Positions 45,433 through 56,143 are shown, counted from the first letter of the stretch. The stretch: DNA of 64,000 nt from Ornithodoros turicata (GCF_037126465.1 NC_088201.1:8623001-8687000), one strand, 5' to 3'. Program-made: numbers and translations. Notes: generated by a model not told the origin, from the sequence alone.

Positions 45433-45632
45433 AAATCCTCTACTATTCACGCCAAAAGAATAAGCAGGACAGGTGGGAACGAAATGCATTCGTGTCACAG
45501 AAGCTTCAGGAACTACAACGCGTGCTATTCCAAAAGAAGTTGGAAGAAATAAAATGTGGAGGCTCCTTAAAGTGGAAACTTAAAGCGGGGAACTCGGAGA
45601 TGGGAGAATTGAAAATTGGGAAGGATAAATGA
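45433..45632 (+). CDS. Putative terminal exon, unknown protein
   Basis: A strong acceptor (pyrimidine tract, then TCTCTTGTTTGCAG) precedes an open frame, EILYYSRQKNKQDRWERN, then VSQKLQELQRVLFQKKLEEI, ending with TGA at 45632. The segment is highly charged with a heptad-like pattern, suggesting a short coiled coil. No donor-bearing upstream exon was identified. It could be the last exon of a host or transposon gene, or chance. Confidence 0.25.
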
Positions 45633-45834
45633 GAAAATAGAACACCTGGCATGCGATTGTCGGAGTCTCGGAAGGGAACCATTGCGGGCCGGTTTCCAGA
45701 ACCTAGACACCCAACCCTATCAGCACAGCCACGCTCACTGCTCAGCCCCCTCTATAGGTCACTAATCTTGGTTTCTCCCTAAGAATGTTTATTTTCCTTC
45801 CCACTGGTCTCCTATTCTTTGACCTATGGTATCA

Positions 45835-46560
45835 ACGAGCACTCTAAAAGTCTGTACCTTATAACGTGCCTTATATCAAGCTGTACCCGATAAATATAAG
45901 GTACACCAGTGAATTTTCCCACTGCATTATGAGGTAAAGGTATCAACAAAGTCGACCGCTTCGTATGTGTAAGGTAAACGGAGATTTATAAGGTACAGGG
46001 TCGTTTCATAATGTACAGTGTGCGTGTGTACCGAAACAAACCGTACCTCTTATACGCGCAATTTTGTTTGGCCTTTGTTGCGACCTTCTGTTATAACTTA
46101 TTAGCATTTTTTGTTCAGACATTACCCCGAAAGGTCGGAGCGTTTATACCGCACGAACGCACCGAGCAGAACCGGCTGTTGGTTTGGCTCTGATTCAGGG
46201 ACAATACCATTCTTTCCGCTTTTGATATAATTTTGGTTTGATTAAAAAATAATAAAACGTTTGGAAACATTCACATCATATCCTTCCACTACATTTTCGG
46301 CTGAGACAGTCTGAAGTGTTAACTTTGTCGCTGTATTCTAAATGGATATTTCCAGGTGGTATTCAATAAATGAAGTAGTCAGTTGTTTATACTTGAATAA
46401 AACAATACGGTCTTAAATATGTGTTATTTGCCTATAAATACCTTACAAAATTTCCTGTGCCGTATAAAATAAAACGGAATTTTTTTATTTTTTTTTGCAT
46501 AAATGTACCTCTTAACAGGGTTTTTTCAGAGGTACAGCATGTAGAGTGTAAGGTAACACT
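45835..46560. repeat. Region rich in AAGGTAC motifs, possible MITE
   Basis: TAAGGTACA, GTACCTTATAA and relatives recur at 45860-46010 and 46435-46555 with a unique stretch between, like the cluster-core-cluster elements elsewhere. Terminal repeats were not found. Similar AAAAGGTA/GTACC motifs occur at 62930-62990. Confidence 0.4.
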
Positions 46561-47164
46561 GGTAATGCTCATTTCAATCGCTGTTTCCACCGCCCTAAAC
46601 TAGTTATTGGTCCGTTTATTTGCCATAAGCTTGCGGGGCCTAGCCCGGCCGAGGAGCTCAGCAATCCTGTCCCGTGGAATCCATTGTTTAGATGGAATGT
46701 TATCAGATAGGGCAGTTAAAGGGACGGCTTGAACGTCTGCGCATAATAAATAATCCTCCTGTGGGACAAACAAATCCAGAAACTATCCATCGTAGTTTAT
46801 TCCTTAGTCAGGGTTATATCGTGACGTTAAACGCCCAAACACGAACCACTAATTCACTCGTGTCTTAATATACGACCAGCCGCAGCATGCGAATTAAATC
46901 AGAAGCAGCAAGTACAATAATTCGCTTCGCTTGTTACGGGTTCCGGTTTAATCATGCTAGAAGGAGGGCGAACATTTCTGGCTGCAAACATTTTCCCTGG
47001 AAGTGTCAAGGTGCTCGAGCAGCAATCATATTTATTTGAAAGATACTGCCAGCCATCTCCTGATGGCCATGGCAGATGAGGTGAGTACACTACATACAAC
47101 ACATACAACACACGGCTATACACAGCGCAAAATGTCAAGTGTTACACATGTGAAGTCTAGAAAG
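46561..47164. other. No recognised gene; strong splice-donor-like site at 47078
   Basis: A frame reading DTASHLLMAMADE ends at GATGAG/GTGAGTAC. No matching acceptor or family could be assigned. Confidence 0.3.
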
Positions 47165-48383
47165 AAAGTTAGCCTACAAGACCTTGTAAAAACCGGGTTG
47201 GTGATGGAATTTGTGTAAGACAAGAGGGCAATTTGTTCCATTCTCGTACAGTACGAGGGAAAAAAGAAAATTGAAACACATCTTCATTGCAACGAAACTC
47301 ACAGATTAATTTACTATGTTTCAGTCTTGTGGATCGGCTCGAATTGTAAGTTAAGTAATCGCAGAACTTGAGCCCATTAGTACCGCTAACTATATAGTGC
47401 AAAAACTTGAGACGCCGAATTTTCCTACGTTGAGCCAAGGTTGGCAAACCAGATTTAGCATAGAGTGAAGTCGAAGATGTGTGCTGACCCTATGCATTAT
47501 ATATAAATCGAAGGGCTTTTTTCTGCACATATTCTAGCATGTTAGTATGCGTCTGTACGTAGGGATCCCAAAGAATATCCGCGTACTCTAAAATTGGCCG
47601 CACTAACGTAGCGTAAGCCGTCAGCTTCGTTGCAGACGTACAGTGGCGCATCGTTCTCCTCAGTGACCAAAGTTTACGGGATGCTTTGGATAGCAACTTG
47701 TTCAACATGCTCGGCCCAGCTTAGGTTTGATGCTATTGATACACCAAGGTATTTTTGGTTCTCCACTTTACTCAACACAGTAGTGTTAATGCTATACGGA
47801 AAGGACAACGAAGTTTTCTTCGTTGTGACACACATGAACACGCACTTTTTCACACTGAGCTCCATCTGCCACATTTTGCACCACCTAACAATCGATTGAA
47901 GACAGTTGTTTAATTTGACTTGGTCGTTAGTAGTGTTTATACTAGAATACAAAATGCAATCATCAGCAAAGAAACGACACTGGATTCCCGGAATGTCGAT
48001 GCAAAGGTCATTTATAAAAATTAGAAACAGCAACGGTCCAAGCGCGGGCCCCTGTGGTACTCCGGAGAGAACTGCCAAGGAATACGAATGGGCTCCGCCA
48101 ACACTCACGAACTGCTTACGATTAGTAAGATAGGAGTGAAACCATTGCAGTATACAATCATTACTTATTATGTTTTTCAATTTATACAACAGCTTAGTGT
48201 GCGAAACTCTATCGAATGCCTTTGATAGATCTAAAAACACAACGTCTGTTTGACCCATTTTGTCTACAACAGAGGCAAAGTCACGAACTATGTGTACAAG
48301 TTGCGTAACCGTCGAGTAACCTCGCCTAAAGCCGTGCTGCTCTTTCACCAAGAAATCAATTTCTTCCGAAACGCTAATTATGT

Positions 48384-48522
48384 ATAATGTAAAACCCTGA
48401 GACTAGGGAACACGAAAGGACAGACACAAACACGAAGTCTCAAGAAGTACTCAAGCAGTCTCGGGGTTTTACATTATGCATCATCTTCACCAGCTCGCTT
48501 GCTTCCTAGCCGTTTTTTCATT
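48384..48522 (+). mobile_element. Hairpin-headed SINE-like insertion, copy 3
   Basis: A 139-bp insertion in the CR1-like RT, flanked by an 11-bp duplication GCTAATTATGT (48373-48383, 48523-48533). The first 21 bases (ATAATGTAAAACCCTGAGAC…) pair with 48457-48477 with one mismatch. The loop includes GAACACGAAAGGACAGACAC and AAACACGAAG. Tail: GCATCATCTTCACCAGCTCG, CTTGCTTCCTAGCCG, TTTTTTCATT. Same architecture as copies at 6686 and 58682. Confidence 0.88.
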
Positions 48523-48566
48523 GGCTAATTATGTGTTTGAACATACAGTTTGACAATATGTTCCAG

Positions 48567-48597
48567 CCCTTTCGCCATCACCACCACCACCACCACC
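48567..48597 (+). mobile_element. Micro-insertion of SINE family B tail
   Basis: A 31-bp insert CCCTTTCGCCATCACCACC…, flanked by a perfect 17-bp duplication TTGACAATATGTTCCAG (48550-48566, 48598-48614). It matches only the last bases and CAC repeat of SINE family B, so it is an extreme 5'-truncated copy. Confidence 0.8.
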
Positions 48598-48790
48598 TTG
48601 ACAATATGTTCCAGAACTTTTCTACTAGTACTTAGCAGTGATACCGGCCTGTAGTTAGTAATGTTTGATTTATCGCCGCTTTTAAATATTGGTTCCACTT
48701 TGGCTACCTTCCAGTCAGACGGGATTTCACCCGATTTTAAGCTGGATCATATGGCAGCAGTCGTACCAAAACTTATTGTAGGTCGACACT

Positions 48791-49196
48791 CTTTTCCTGT
48801 TCTCGTCTCCCAACACATTTTCCCACGGCATTTCGAATGTCTGAAACCAAAATGAGCTTTGCTGCTGATGAAAGAGCAGTATGGTAAGACGAAACATCGA
48901 AACGATGAAAATATGTGCCGAATGTCTTTGGTGCTGTATGAGTAACCATCTGTCGTGTTGTTCCTGTGACAACGCACAGCCGTCTTTCGAAAACTCGTAG
49001 AGAATAACACATCCGCTGTTAGTGCAGGTTTCAATTACGAATCACATTTGCCAGGCAAAAGTTGTCAGAGTACAGTAACTAGGAAAATCGTGCGCAGTGC
49101 AGAGAGCGCCGCCTATGATATAGAAAAGAATTTATTTGCTTTAGCCATTGCACAGAATGTAATTATATCTCTTCGCATTTCATGAGATTAACCGGA
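48791..49196. other. No gene recognised
   Basis: No recognised motif. Confidence 0.4.
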
Positions 49197-49198
49197 CA

Positions 49199-49275
49199 AG
49201 GGGGGATATGTTTAATGCTGAGAGAAAAAAGAAGGGGAAGGTTAGCCATGATGTACGCTTGCTATTCCCAAAAAC
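49199..49275 (-). mobile_element. LINE 3' tail, oligo(C) type
   Basis: Plus strand GGGGGGATATGTTTAATGC, AAGGTTAGCCATGATG and TTGCTATTCCC; the minus strand is GGGAATAGCAAG…GGCTAACCTT…AAACATATCCCCCC. TTGCTATTCCCAAAAACA is duplicated in tandem. Confidence 0.7.
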
Positions 49276-49549
49276 ACTTGCTATTCCCAAAAACAAACTC
49301 AAGCAGACAACAGGAAGATTAAGCAACAGAAACACAGGAAATAGAAGAAAAAACAGCTCCTTCACTAATCGTTGTGGACACAATCATACAGGAGGTATCA
49401 GAGACAAGGATCACAAAACGATATCACCATTTCGAAGAAATCACCGAACAGATTGGCACCATTCTGAATGAAGCTTGACTGACTCTCGTTTTTTGAGTGT
49501 GCGCGCGGAGGTGGAAAAAAATGGGATCTTGTTTTCTACTCCTTGACGC

Positions 49550-49640
49550 AAGGGGGGGGGGGGGGGCGATATGTTTAATAGAAAGATGAGAAATAAAAGA
49601 GGAAATGTCAGTCAGGCTGATGCCGGCTTGGCACAAGGAA
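49550..49640 (-). mobile_element. LINE 3' tail, oligo(C) type
   Basis: A long plus-strand G-run then CGATATGTTTAATAGAAAG and GGCTGATGCCGGCTTGGC. Minus orientation matches the tail family loosely. Confidence 0.6.
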
Positions 49641-50089
49641 AGAGGAAAGGGAGTGCCACTTTACTACGTTTTTGGAGAAACTGGGTTGTACACTGTGTAG
49701 TCACCTTTCGCGCATTCAGCCAACTGGCACGCTTGCTTTTTGTCGGCACTTCGTTCAACCACTCACCACCTCCTGCCCTACGGACCGTTTGACGCGCTTG
49801 TGCATTTTGTAAAGGTACACACAATTTTTAGGGATATTACGCAATTGAGGGACATAACTTTTAACCTCAGGGGGATTTCATTTACAATATCCCTTTTAGT
49901 TCAAAAGTTAGCACAAGCATTCATTTAGTATAGTTGGCGCATTGGTCTTGCCACATAAAAACCTAGAGCATCACTGTCATCGTCATCAAATCAATGCGCA
50001 CTGACGAACGCGAATTCCGCATAACGTCACCGGCAGGCAGACCGCTCGCAAATAGCACCCCAACCCCAACACGGTTGTCGGAGTTGGAC
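49641..50089. other. No gene recognised
   Basis: No recognised motif. Confidence 0.4.
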
Positions 50090-50150
50090 GGACTAAAAAT
50101 AATACGGAGAGGTTGAACTTGTCACCTGACAAGTTCTGCTACTCCGAGAA
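50090..50150 (+). repeat. GGAGAGGTTGAA repeat
   Basis: AATAATACGGAGAGGTTGAA, TTGTCACCTGACAAGTTC, GCTACTCCGAG. Same order of blocks at 60326-60380. Confidence 0.6.
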
Positions 50151-50192
50151 AAAAAAAACAAAAAAAAACTGAGATGACTAGAACGTCGTTGC

Positions 50193-51530
50193 CAGTGATG
50201 GCCAAAGTACCTCAAAATTGTACTTCAAGTAAAGTACTAAGTACCTCAAAATTGTACTTCAAGTAAAGTACTAAGTACCTGGTGTCATTAGTACTTCAAG
50301 TACAGTACAAAGTACCCAATTCCAAATGTACTTCAAGTAAAGTACAAAGTACTAAGCAAAATACTTAAAGTACGCATCAAGTACTACATCAAGTTAATTT
50401 ATCACTTTGCATTTCACTGTTTAGTATCTTTGTGTTCCCTTTTTGGCAAAACTTCAACGAGCATTCTTGACAAATGCTCTGAAACCATAAAGTCCTAGGT
50501 TAAGTGCTAACCCTTGTATCAGATGTTATAATTTGCAGTTTCATGTAGAGAGGTAATCAGTCAGCTGTGGTGCGATTATGCAAAACAGTATTATACCCTG
50601 ACTGATCCAAGGTTACCCGTCTAGTGTGGTGTTCCGGTACTAATCTTCGGGTATAAGAGGCTAGATAATTTCAGGGGGGAAAAGTACAAGCCAACAGAGA
50701 TTATACATTTCTAGGCATTCCTTGCTGCTTTTTAGAATACAACATGTTTAAAAAAGAATACGAAGAAAATTAAAAAGGATGAAACACGATGTAAGCTTCC
50801 ATTTTTATACTGTGATATGCAGCAATGTAGTCCATGTGACCAATTAAAAACACTTAAACTGTAAAAATGGAAGCATGTGTGTCTTTCAGAGTGTTCATCG
50901 TGTAATGCAATCACACATTGTGATATAAATTGATTATTAATGGCCAATGAAGGAAACAATATAAAAAGCATACAACCTTGCATTGGAAAAACTGAAATGA
51001 CAATTGACCAAGTCATTGTGCTGCCGGTTGCAGTATCATAATGTGTGCGTGTCTTTGCATTCCATTCATTTTACATAACCATAGAAGCGTTGATACTTTT
51101 TCAACATTTCAAGCCTCTCAACAATAGATTTGCTTCAACAAATATGCTCTTTAAAGGCACAAAAATCCTTTTGGTAAAATGTCCGTACTTGTCATAATGT
51201 AATCTTGTACTGCATTCCACTAGAAGCGCTAAAATGACGGCAAGACGACGAAAACTCAAGAGATTTATAGCCCTATCTGTGTGTTTTCGTCGTCTTCTTG
51301 TCATTTTAGCACTTTTAGGAGGGTGCATTTTTGATACTCACTTATGATTTTTTGTCTGGAGTCCGAGTTTGGGAACTTGAGTACTTGATGGGAAAGTACT
51401 CAGAAAAAAGTACTTTAAGTACAGTACAAAGTACACGATTTGAAATGTACTTCAAGTAAAGTACAAGTACACAGAAATGTACTTAAAGTACTACTTGAGT
51501 ACTTGGTACTTCAAGTACTGCCCAACACTG
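50193..51530. mobile_element. hAT MITE, AAGTACTT subfamily
   Basis: Ends CAGTGATGGCCAAAGTAC and AAGTACTGCCCAACACTG, with a perfect 8-bp target duplication GTCGTTGC (50185-50192, 51531-51538). Clusters of CTTCAAGTAAAGTAC and AAGTACTT occur at 50200-50390 and 51370-51525. The core is AT-rich and non-coding and contains the hairpin at 51221-51318. 1338 bp. Confidence 0.95.
51221..51318. repeat. Hairpin, ~35-nt arms
   Basis: Left TAGAAGCGCTAAAATGACGG, CAAGACGACGAAAAC; right GTTTTCGTCGTCTTCTTGTC, ATTTTAGCACTTTTA. The left arm resembles the hairpin at 4443. It sits within the hAT MITE core. Confidence 0.8.
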
Positions 51531-51538
51531 GTCGTTGC

Positions 51539-52992
51539 TCATCCCCTTTCACAAAGTTTTAGATCGAAAAGGGAGTTAAGAAAGTCGACGCAAGCAGGAC
51601 CACACAATCCATACAGATTGAAACGAGCAGCAAGTAGGACAGAGACGGGAGGAGACAAGGACCATGCTTTTCGCTACTGCCTAGATCTGCCGCCTGCGCA
51701 CACCCTTATGTTTAACATCGCGCTGCGCGGTAGGGTAAATACGGACCCTCATAGCGAAACACTAAGAGTAACAACTGCTGTAAACATCGAAACTACGCGT
51801 ACTGAACAATCTGAGCGAAAGAACAATTCAAACATTGTCGTACTCGAAGAAAACGTGACCAAACAAGTATGCGGGTCATTGACTTGCAGATCCTCTGTGA
51901 CACGAAAGCTTAGGATGTAATTCCTAAGGAAAATACGTTTATTGAGTCTCGAAACCTACAGGGCTGAAATGTGTTGTGCTATTCCCACTGCCGCAGCGGT
52001 GAAACACCTCTTATCTCTGTTTGCACTCTTGGAACCATTCACACATCCTGACGCTTTACCCAAGATATAAACGCGTGTAAATAACATGTCCACATTGCAT
52101 ATACACTGCACAGTGAATAGATGGCACCATATGTCTCCGTTACATACTTAACGAGGATAGATAGAGGAATGCTGGGAGCATGAACGGGGATCATCAAGGA
52201 AGTCTCAACAGGAGCACGCTAGGGTAGCCACCTGAGCTACAGGGCACCCACGAAAACTAGAGATTCTTTTTTGTCTCGAGGCCTCGAATCTGGAAGGATC
52301 CCAGGCGTTTCGTAGAACGTTGTCTTTTTAGCTTAGCTGCTTTCTCTCCCGAGTGTATTGTTCCTGCACATCGATCACCGTGCGACACTACCGAGATAAC
52401 AGTCCTGTATATGTACAACGATTTTTGTGCCGACCCTTTTCGTTCACGGTTCGTGATAGATCGCGAGAGGTCGTATGTATGGGATAGACTATAACATCCT
52501 ACGGAGCAGTGCACGGGAGAGAAAATTGTACTTGAAGATTTATTGTCTCTTCCATCACCCAGATAATGGGGATAGTCTCGTGTCAAGCCCACGTACACGG
52601 CGCGTACGCAACACTAAATGTCTTACAAAGTTTTTCCTTGACTTTCGCGGCATTGTTGAGCGAGCTTCTTTAGTTGGCTTCGATTTTCGTAGAAGACTAG
52701 CGCGAGCTTTTTTATGTCTTCTTTCAATCGCGCGGGAGAATGGAGTTTTCAGTTTCAGTTCGTTGTAGGTTTACGTTCCAAGTTCCAAGTAATACCAGGG
52801 GTGTACAAGTCGCCAATTCTACTTTGTCGTAATGTGTCCAAAATTACTCTGAGGTTGCAGGTCGGCTAATTAAATGTCAAATATCTCGGTACGGGGAAAT
52901 TTATTAACCATTATGCGCGCTCGTATACACTGTGGGAATAAATGTGATCAACGCGCCCATCCCACACTCGAAGTCGTAGTCCCTCTGTCCAG
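51539..52992. other. No gene recognised
   Basis: A 147-residue frame ending 51920 overlaps the MITE end and shows no known motif. Confidence 0.4.
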
Positions 52993-53264
52993 TGTACGAG
53001 GGAGACACTCAACAAAGCCCAGCTTACCAGAAGACAGCAAGGTTTATTACATCTTACCGACTGCCAGACCAACTGCTCAGCCTGAGCCCCCACGGCAAAA
53101 CAGCCCCGGCCAAATGGCCCCCTCCGCTTTTATTAAGTTCACCGGAGACCACACCTCCAATAGGAACCGGTGGCGCATCTTGCCACCACAGGTAAACAAG
53201 ATAAGTGAGATAAGTCCCACAGCGGGTGGCACATCCATGTGCCGGCGATAACGTCCCCCACAAC
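52993..53264 (-). mobile_element. Putative solo LTR
   Basis: The minus strand starts TGTTGTGGGGGACG and ends CTCCCTCGTACA (TG…CA). It contains a TATA-like CTTAATAAAAGCGG and, downstream, AATAAACCTTGCTGTCTTC, a polyadenylation signal followed by a GT-rich stretch, as in retrotransposon LTRs. It is 272 bp. No internal region or second LTR is nearby, and no clear 4-6 bp duplication was found. Confidence 0.5.
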
Positions 53265-53332
53265 ACGCACACATATATATTTTACAGCACCGTCTATAAT
53301 TCTTCATGTGATTATGTGTGAAATGTACACTA

Positions 53333-53494
53333 ACCTACCCAAGCAGCACAATGTACTGAAAGTCGGGTGCAGTAGGGGTGGACGGGTAGGTGGAAGGCCT
53401 TGAACAGACTCCCGAAACTAAAGATCATTGATAAGACACATACCGTCCACCCCTATTACACTCGACTTTCAGTACATTCTGCTGCCTGGGTATG
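53333..53494. repeat. Inverted repeat, ~54-nt arms
   Basis: ACCTACCCAAGCAGCACAAT, GTACTGAAAGTCGGGTGCAG, TAGGGGTGGACGG on the left; the inverse at 53442-53494. The 55-nt spacer is unique. Confidence 0.85.
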
Positions 53495-54469
53495 TACACG
53501 AAACGCGTGCTAAGGCAAGATGCATGGCGCTGTGTACATATGAGTGACGGCAGATGAATGTGAAAGTGGTACACAAGTTACGGTGACGATGGTCACGACA
53601 TCGACGCCCAAAACCATCTTCCCCTACTGCAAATAAGTCAGTATGTTTGTGAGGAATAGTGAGGAATATATTTCATTGTGAAAACTACTTGACCGTCGTA
53701 AGCTGCTTCACAACGTGCACGAAAAATTATGGATGCTTCGATGTACCGTATTTGCCATTGCAGCGATTACACACCAGGACGAATTCTACAAAGCTCACTG
53801 GAGTTTTGTATAACGTCAACGTTCTGGTTGTTAGGTTTGTATATGCAATAACAGAGCACGTAACACGCAGAACCTGAAGGTGGCGCTCCCTTACAGCGCT
53901 TTAATACTGAGCAACCCATAAAGCTAAACCGAAAGCTTTAACGGCGAATGAGGAAGCGAGTGCACGCCTACGAATAAATCGAGCTTCCCATGTGGCCCCG
54001 CGAATTTTCAATAACTACCCGTAGGAATGCAGCGGTGAAAGCCAACAGATTTAGGCGTTGAAACGGTTAACAAAAGCCAGCAAGGGTCTGCTCTGGACAG
54101 CTGACGCCCACGGCTTCAAAACCTATTTTATCCACATTCTCTTTGCACACAAAGACTTTCTCTGGCGACTGACACGCGACTAAAGCGAAAAATTTAAGTT
54201 TATTTGTGTATTTTCTAAAATACCTTTCGTGGTTCAGAGTGTATGAATGGATAAATATAGCTTTTTAAAGATAAAGTGTGAAACAGCATTTCAGGATTAG
54301 GGTTTAAGGGGTGAAAATAGGAGGAAGAAGCACGCAGTTCGCAGCGGCCATGTTTCGACTTTTGCTGCCTCCTGTGTAATTCAATAACCCGGCACAGCGA
54401 ATGAAACACTGCTATGTGAGGCGATTTAAAAAAAAAAAATACATGTTGGCACAGCTTCGTAACTGCGGC
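53495..54469. other. No gene recognised
   Basis: No recognised motif. Confidence 0.4.
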
Positions 54470-54640
54470 TTTGGGCGGTGTACAGGCGTGGATAGATGCG
54501 GAGAGAGGATTGCGGGAAGGAAATCGTATATGGTGTGCCCTGGGACAACTTCACGGGCCCGACAATTTCGGGAGAACACAGGCAAAACCTCAGACGGCAC
54601 AGTCGATGGTAGGATTCGCCACCATTCGATCCACCACATC
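54470..54640 (-). mobile_element. SINE family A, diverged, minus strand
   Basis: GGTGTACAGGCGTGGATAGA, TGCGGAGAGAGGA, GGGAGAACACAGGCAAAACC, TCAGACGGCACAG and GGTAGGATTCGCCACC align in order with the reverse complement of the family. Head missing. Confidence 0.65.
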
Positions 54641-54854
54641 AAAGGGAGTAGAATGACCTTGAAGCAGACGAATGAGCAGATGCTATACCTAATGTGTCAC
54701 ATCGCTTGTATGCTTATGAGGCGAAATGTGTTGTGTCAGGCTGCAATGTGTTATGTCATCAGCAATTCAGATTGCAACTGTATGGACAGGGAGGCCGACA
54801 ATATCACACTCTTTCTCATGTCACATAGCTCATAAATAAATGCATCACGAGCAA

Positions 54855-54908
54855 CAACAACAACATAATGGAAAGGTGATGATGACATAGGATGTTTCCC
54901 CGTGGATG
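54855..54908 (+). repeat. Dispersed repeat, GGATGTTTCCCCGTGG family
   Basis: AACAACAACAACATAATGGA, AAGGTGATGATGACATAGGA, TGTTTCCCCGTGG. Confidence 0.75.
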
Positions 54909-55124
54909 CCCCACGAGCAAATCAACTGTTGCAAGGCTTAATTATCGCATTAGATGCAGCAGAAATGTCTTAAGAATCCGCCAAATGAATCCGCATTTGC
55001 ACAGATCGAGAACGAAGAGAAAATATGGAAACGTTGCTCTAGACGCAAGTCAGGACCGGGTACTCCAATAATGGGGATGAGGAAGAGACCATGATTTGGA
55101 AAAGTAGGAAAAGTAACAACGGAT

Positions 55125-55213
55125 AACTCGAAAAAAAAAAAAAAAAAGTCACCGCACTCTTTGGCGCACTGCCAAACGTGTACGAAATGCGATAGCATTG
55201 CAGCAGACGAAGC
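55125..55213 (+). repeat. Dispersed repeat R, interrupted copy (part 1)
   Basis: A-run, TTGGCGCACTGCCAAACGTG, GATAGCATTGCAGCAGACGA. Continues at 55914-55948, 56144-56283 and 56983-57055, as shown by comparison with 17575-17880. Confidence 0.75.
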
Positions 55214-55609
55214 GCGGTCCCTGTGCTGCGACCGTACATGATTTGCATGCGGCCCAACGGCTCTACGCGACCATCGGTTGCCATGGGCAAAAACACGGGT
55301 TACGCGTGCAAACGCGTTAACGCCTTGATGAAGTCACTGTACTCTTTAGTGCGCATTTCTGAACACACGGCCGAGCGTACTGGCGGCACGCTCCTGGCAT
55401 TATCGGCCGCACGCCGCTTACGTTCCTCATTTTCGGTCGCAGCGTCTTCAACTCTGCATCTCCCGGGAGCAGCACCTCCGGCACATCATCGAACTCTGTA
55501 CTTGCGTGAATGCTCCGCAGCACGGCGCCGCCTACGCTGTAAGTCCGTGGCTTTCGTGTTGCCAGACGACGTGGGCGACATTACGTGAGACGCGCTGTAC
55601 AGACGCTGA
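55214..55609. other. GC-rich segment inserted in repeat R, origin unknown
   Basis: Absent from repeat R at 17.6 kb. The minus strand could encode Arg/Ala-rich sequence (LQRRRRRAAEHSRKYR; ENEERKRRAADNARS), a pattern seen in repetitive arthropod ORFs, but it has stops. ACGAAGC occurs at its left border and again right after the following SINE (55909), so segment and SINE may have inserted together. Confidence 0.4.
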
Positions 55610-55911
55610 GCGACCAGGGGCATGACAGAGAGGCCGCTCCCGCTCGTTGGTGGATGGACCCCAAGGTCGTGCGGAAGATTAGGAGGTCGTGGGTTCGAAT
55701 CCTACCACCAGCTGTGCTGTCTAAAGTTTTCCCTGGGGTTTCCGGGTAGACTTTCCAGACGAATGTCGGCACAGTTCCCCCTGAGGTCGTCCCTGAGGAC
55801 GCACACCAGTCCCCTGCGGGCCCAGTCCTTCCTGCTGTTGTCTCTCCATCTGTCCACGTCTGTACGCCGCTCATGGCCACAGTTGCTTCGTGATGCTAAC
55901 ACGGAATCAAA
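55610..55911 (+). mobile_element. SINE family A, nearly complete
   Basis: GAGCGACCAGGGGCATG start (A box disturbed), GGTTCGAATCCTACCACC B box, TTTCCCTGGGGTTTCCGGG, CAGTCCTTCCTGCTGTTGTC, tail GCTAACACGGAATCAAAA. Confidence 0.85.
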
Positions 55912-55948
55912 ACGAAGCCCACATTAGGCAGTTTTACCACATCGGAAG

Positions 55949-56143
55949 CGGTGGTGGGACTGGTGGTGCTGGTGAAAGGGCTCGCCGTTGTCGGCCTCAC
56001 AGAGGTGGGCAACGTCACGACTAACGCCCTTGGGGAATGTGCGTCCTGGGCCGACTTTATAAGGGAACTGTGCCGACATATATGTCTGAAAGCGTCTGAG
56101 GAAAACCCAGCACGCTAACCACTGAGCCACGCGAGCTGGTAAT
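55949..56143 (-). mobile_element. SINE family B, minus strand, B box deleted
   Basis: Plus strand GGTGGTGCTGGTGAAAGGG, CACGACTAACGCCCTTGGGG, CTGAAAGCGTCTGAGGAAAA, CCCAGCACGCTAACCACTGA. The stretch that should hold the B box is missing between the body and the A box. Flanked by CAYATCGGAAG (55938-55948, 56144-56154), so the deletion came with or after insertion as a unit. Confidence 0.8.

Larger units (their letters stand above)
47165..48790 (-). pseudogene. CR1-like non-LTR reverse transcriptase, broken and interrupted
   Basis: On the minus strand from about 48740: SGEIPSDWKVAKVEPIFKSG and NYRPVSLLSTSRKVLEHIV (early RT motifs), then EQHGFRRGYSTVTQLVHIV, DVVFLDLSKAFDRVSH (catalytic Asp), SGVPQGPALGPLLFLIFIN, and CRFFADDCILYSS (the F/YADD box). 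Thumb and C-terminal segments follow (LVRPILEYADILWDPY; SFFPRTVREWNKLPS), ending near 47169. These motifs define a non-LTR reverse transcriptase of the CR1/L2/Jockey branch. Two insertions with target duplications split the early region (48384-48522, 48567-48597). Further breaks: a frameshift near 47700 and a stop near 47490. Confidence 0.9.

Noticed and set aside
47003..47218. Frame with a strong splice-donor-like site (GATGAG/GTGAGTAC)
   Set aside because: No acceptor, homology or neighbouring exon; a single donor-like match is expected by chance in this length.
55223..55588. 121-residue plus-strand frame in the GC-rich segment
   Set aside because: GC-rich DNA gives long open frames on both strands; no motif.
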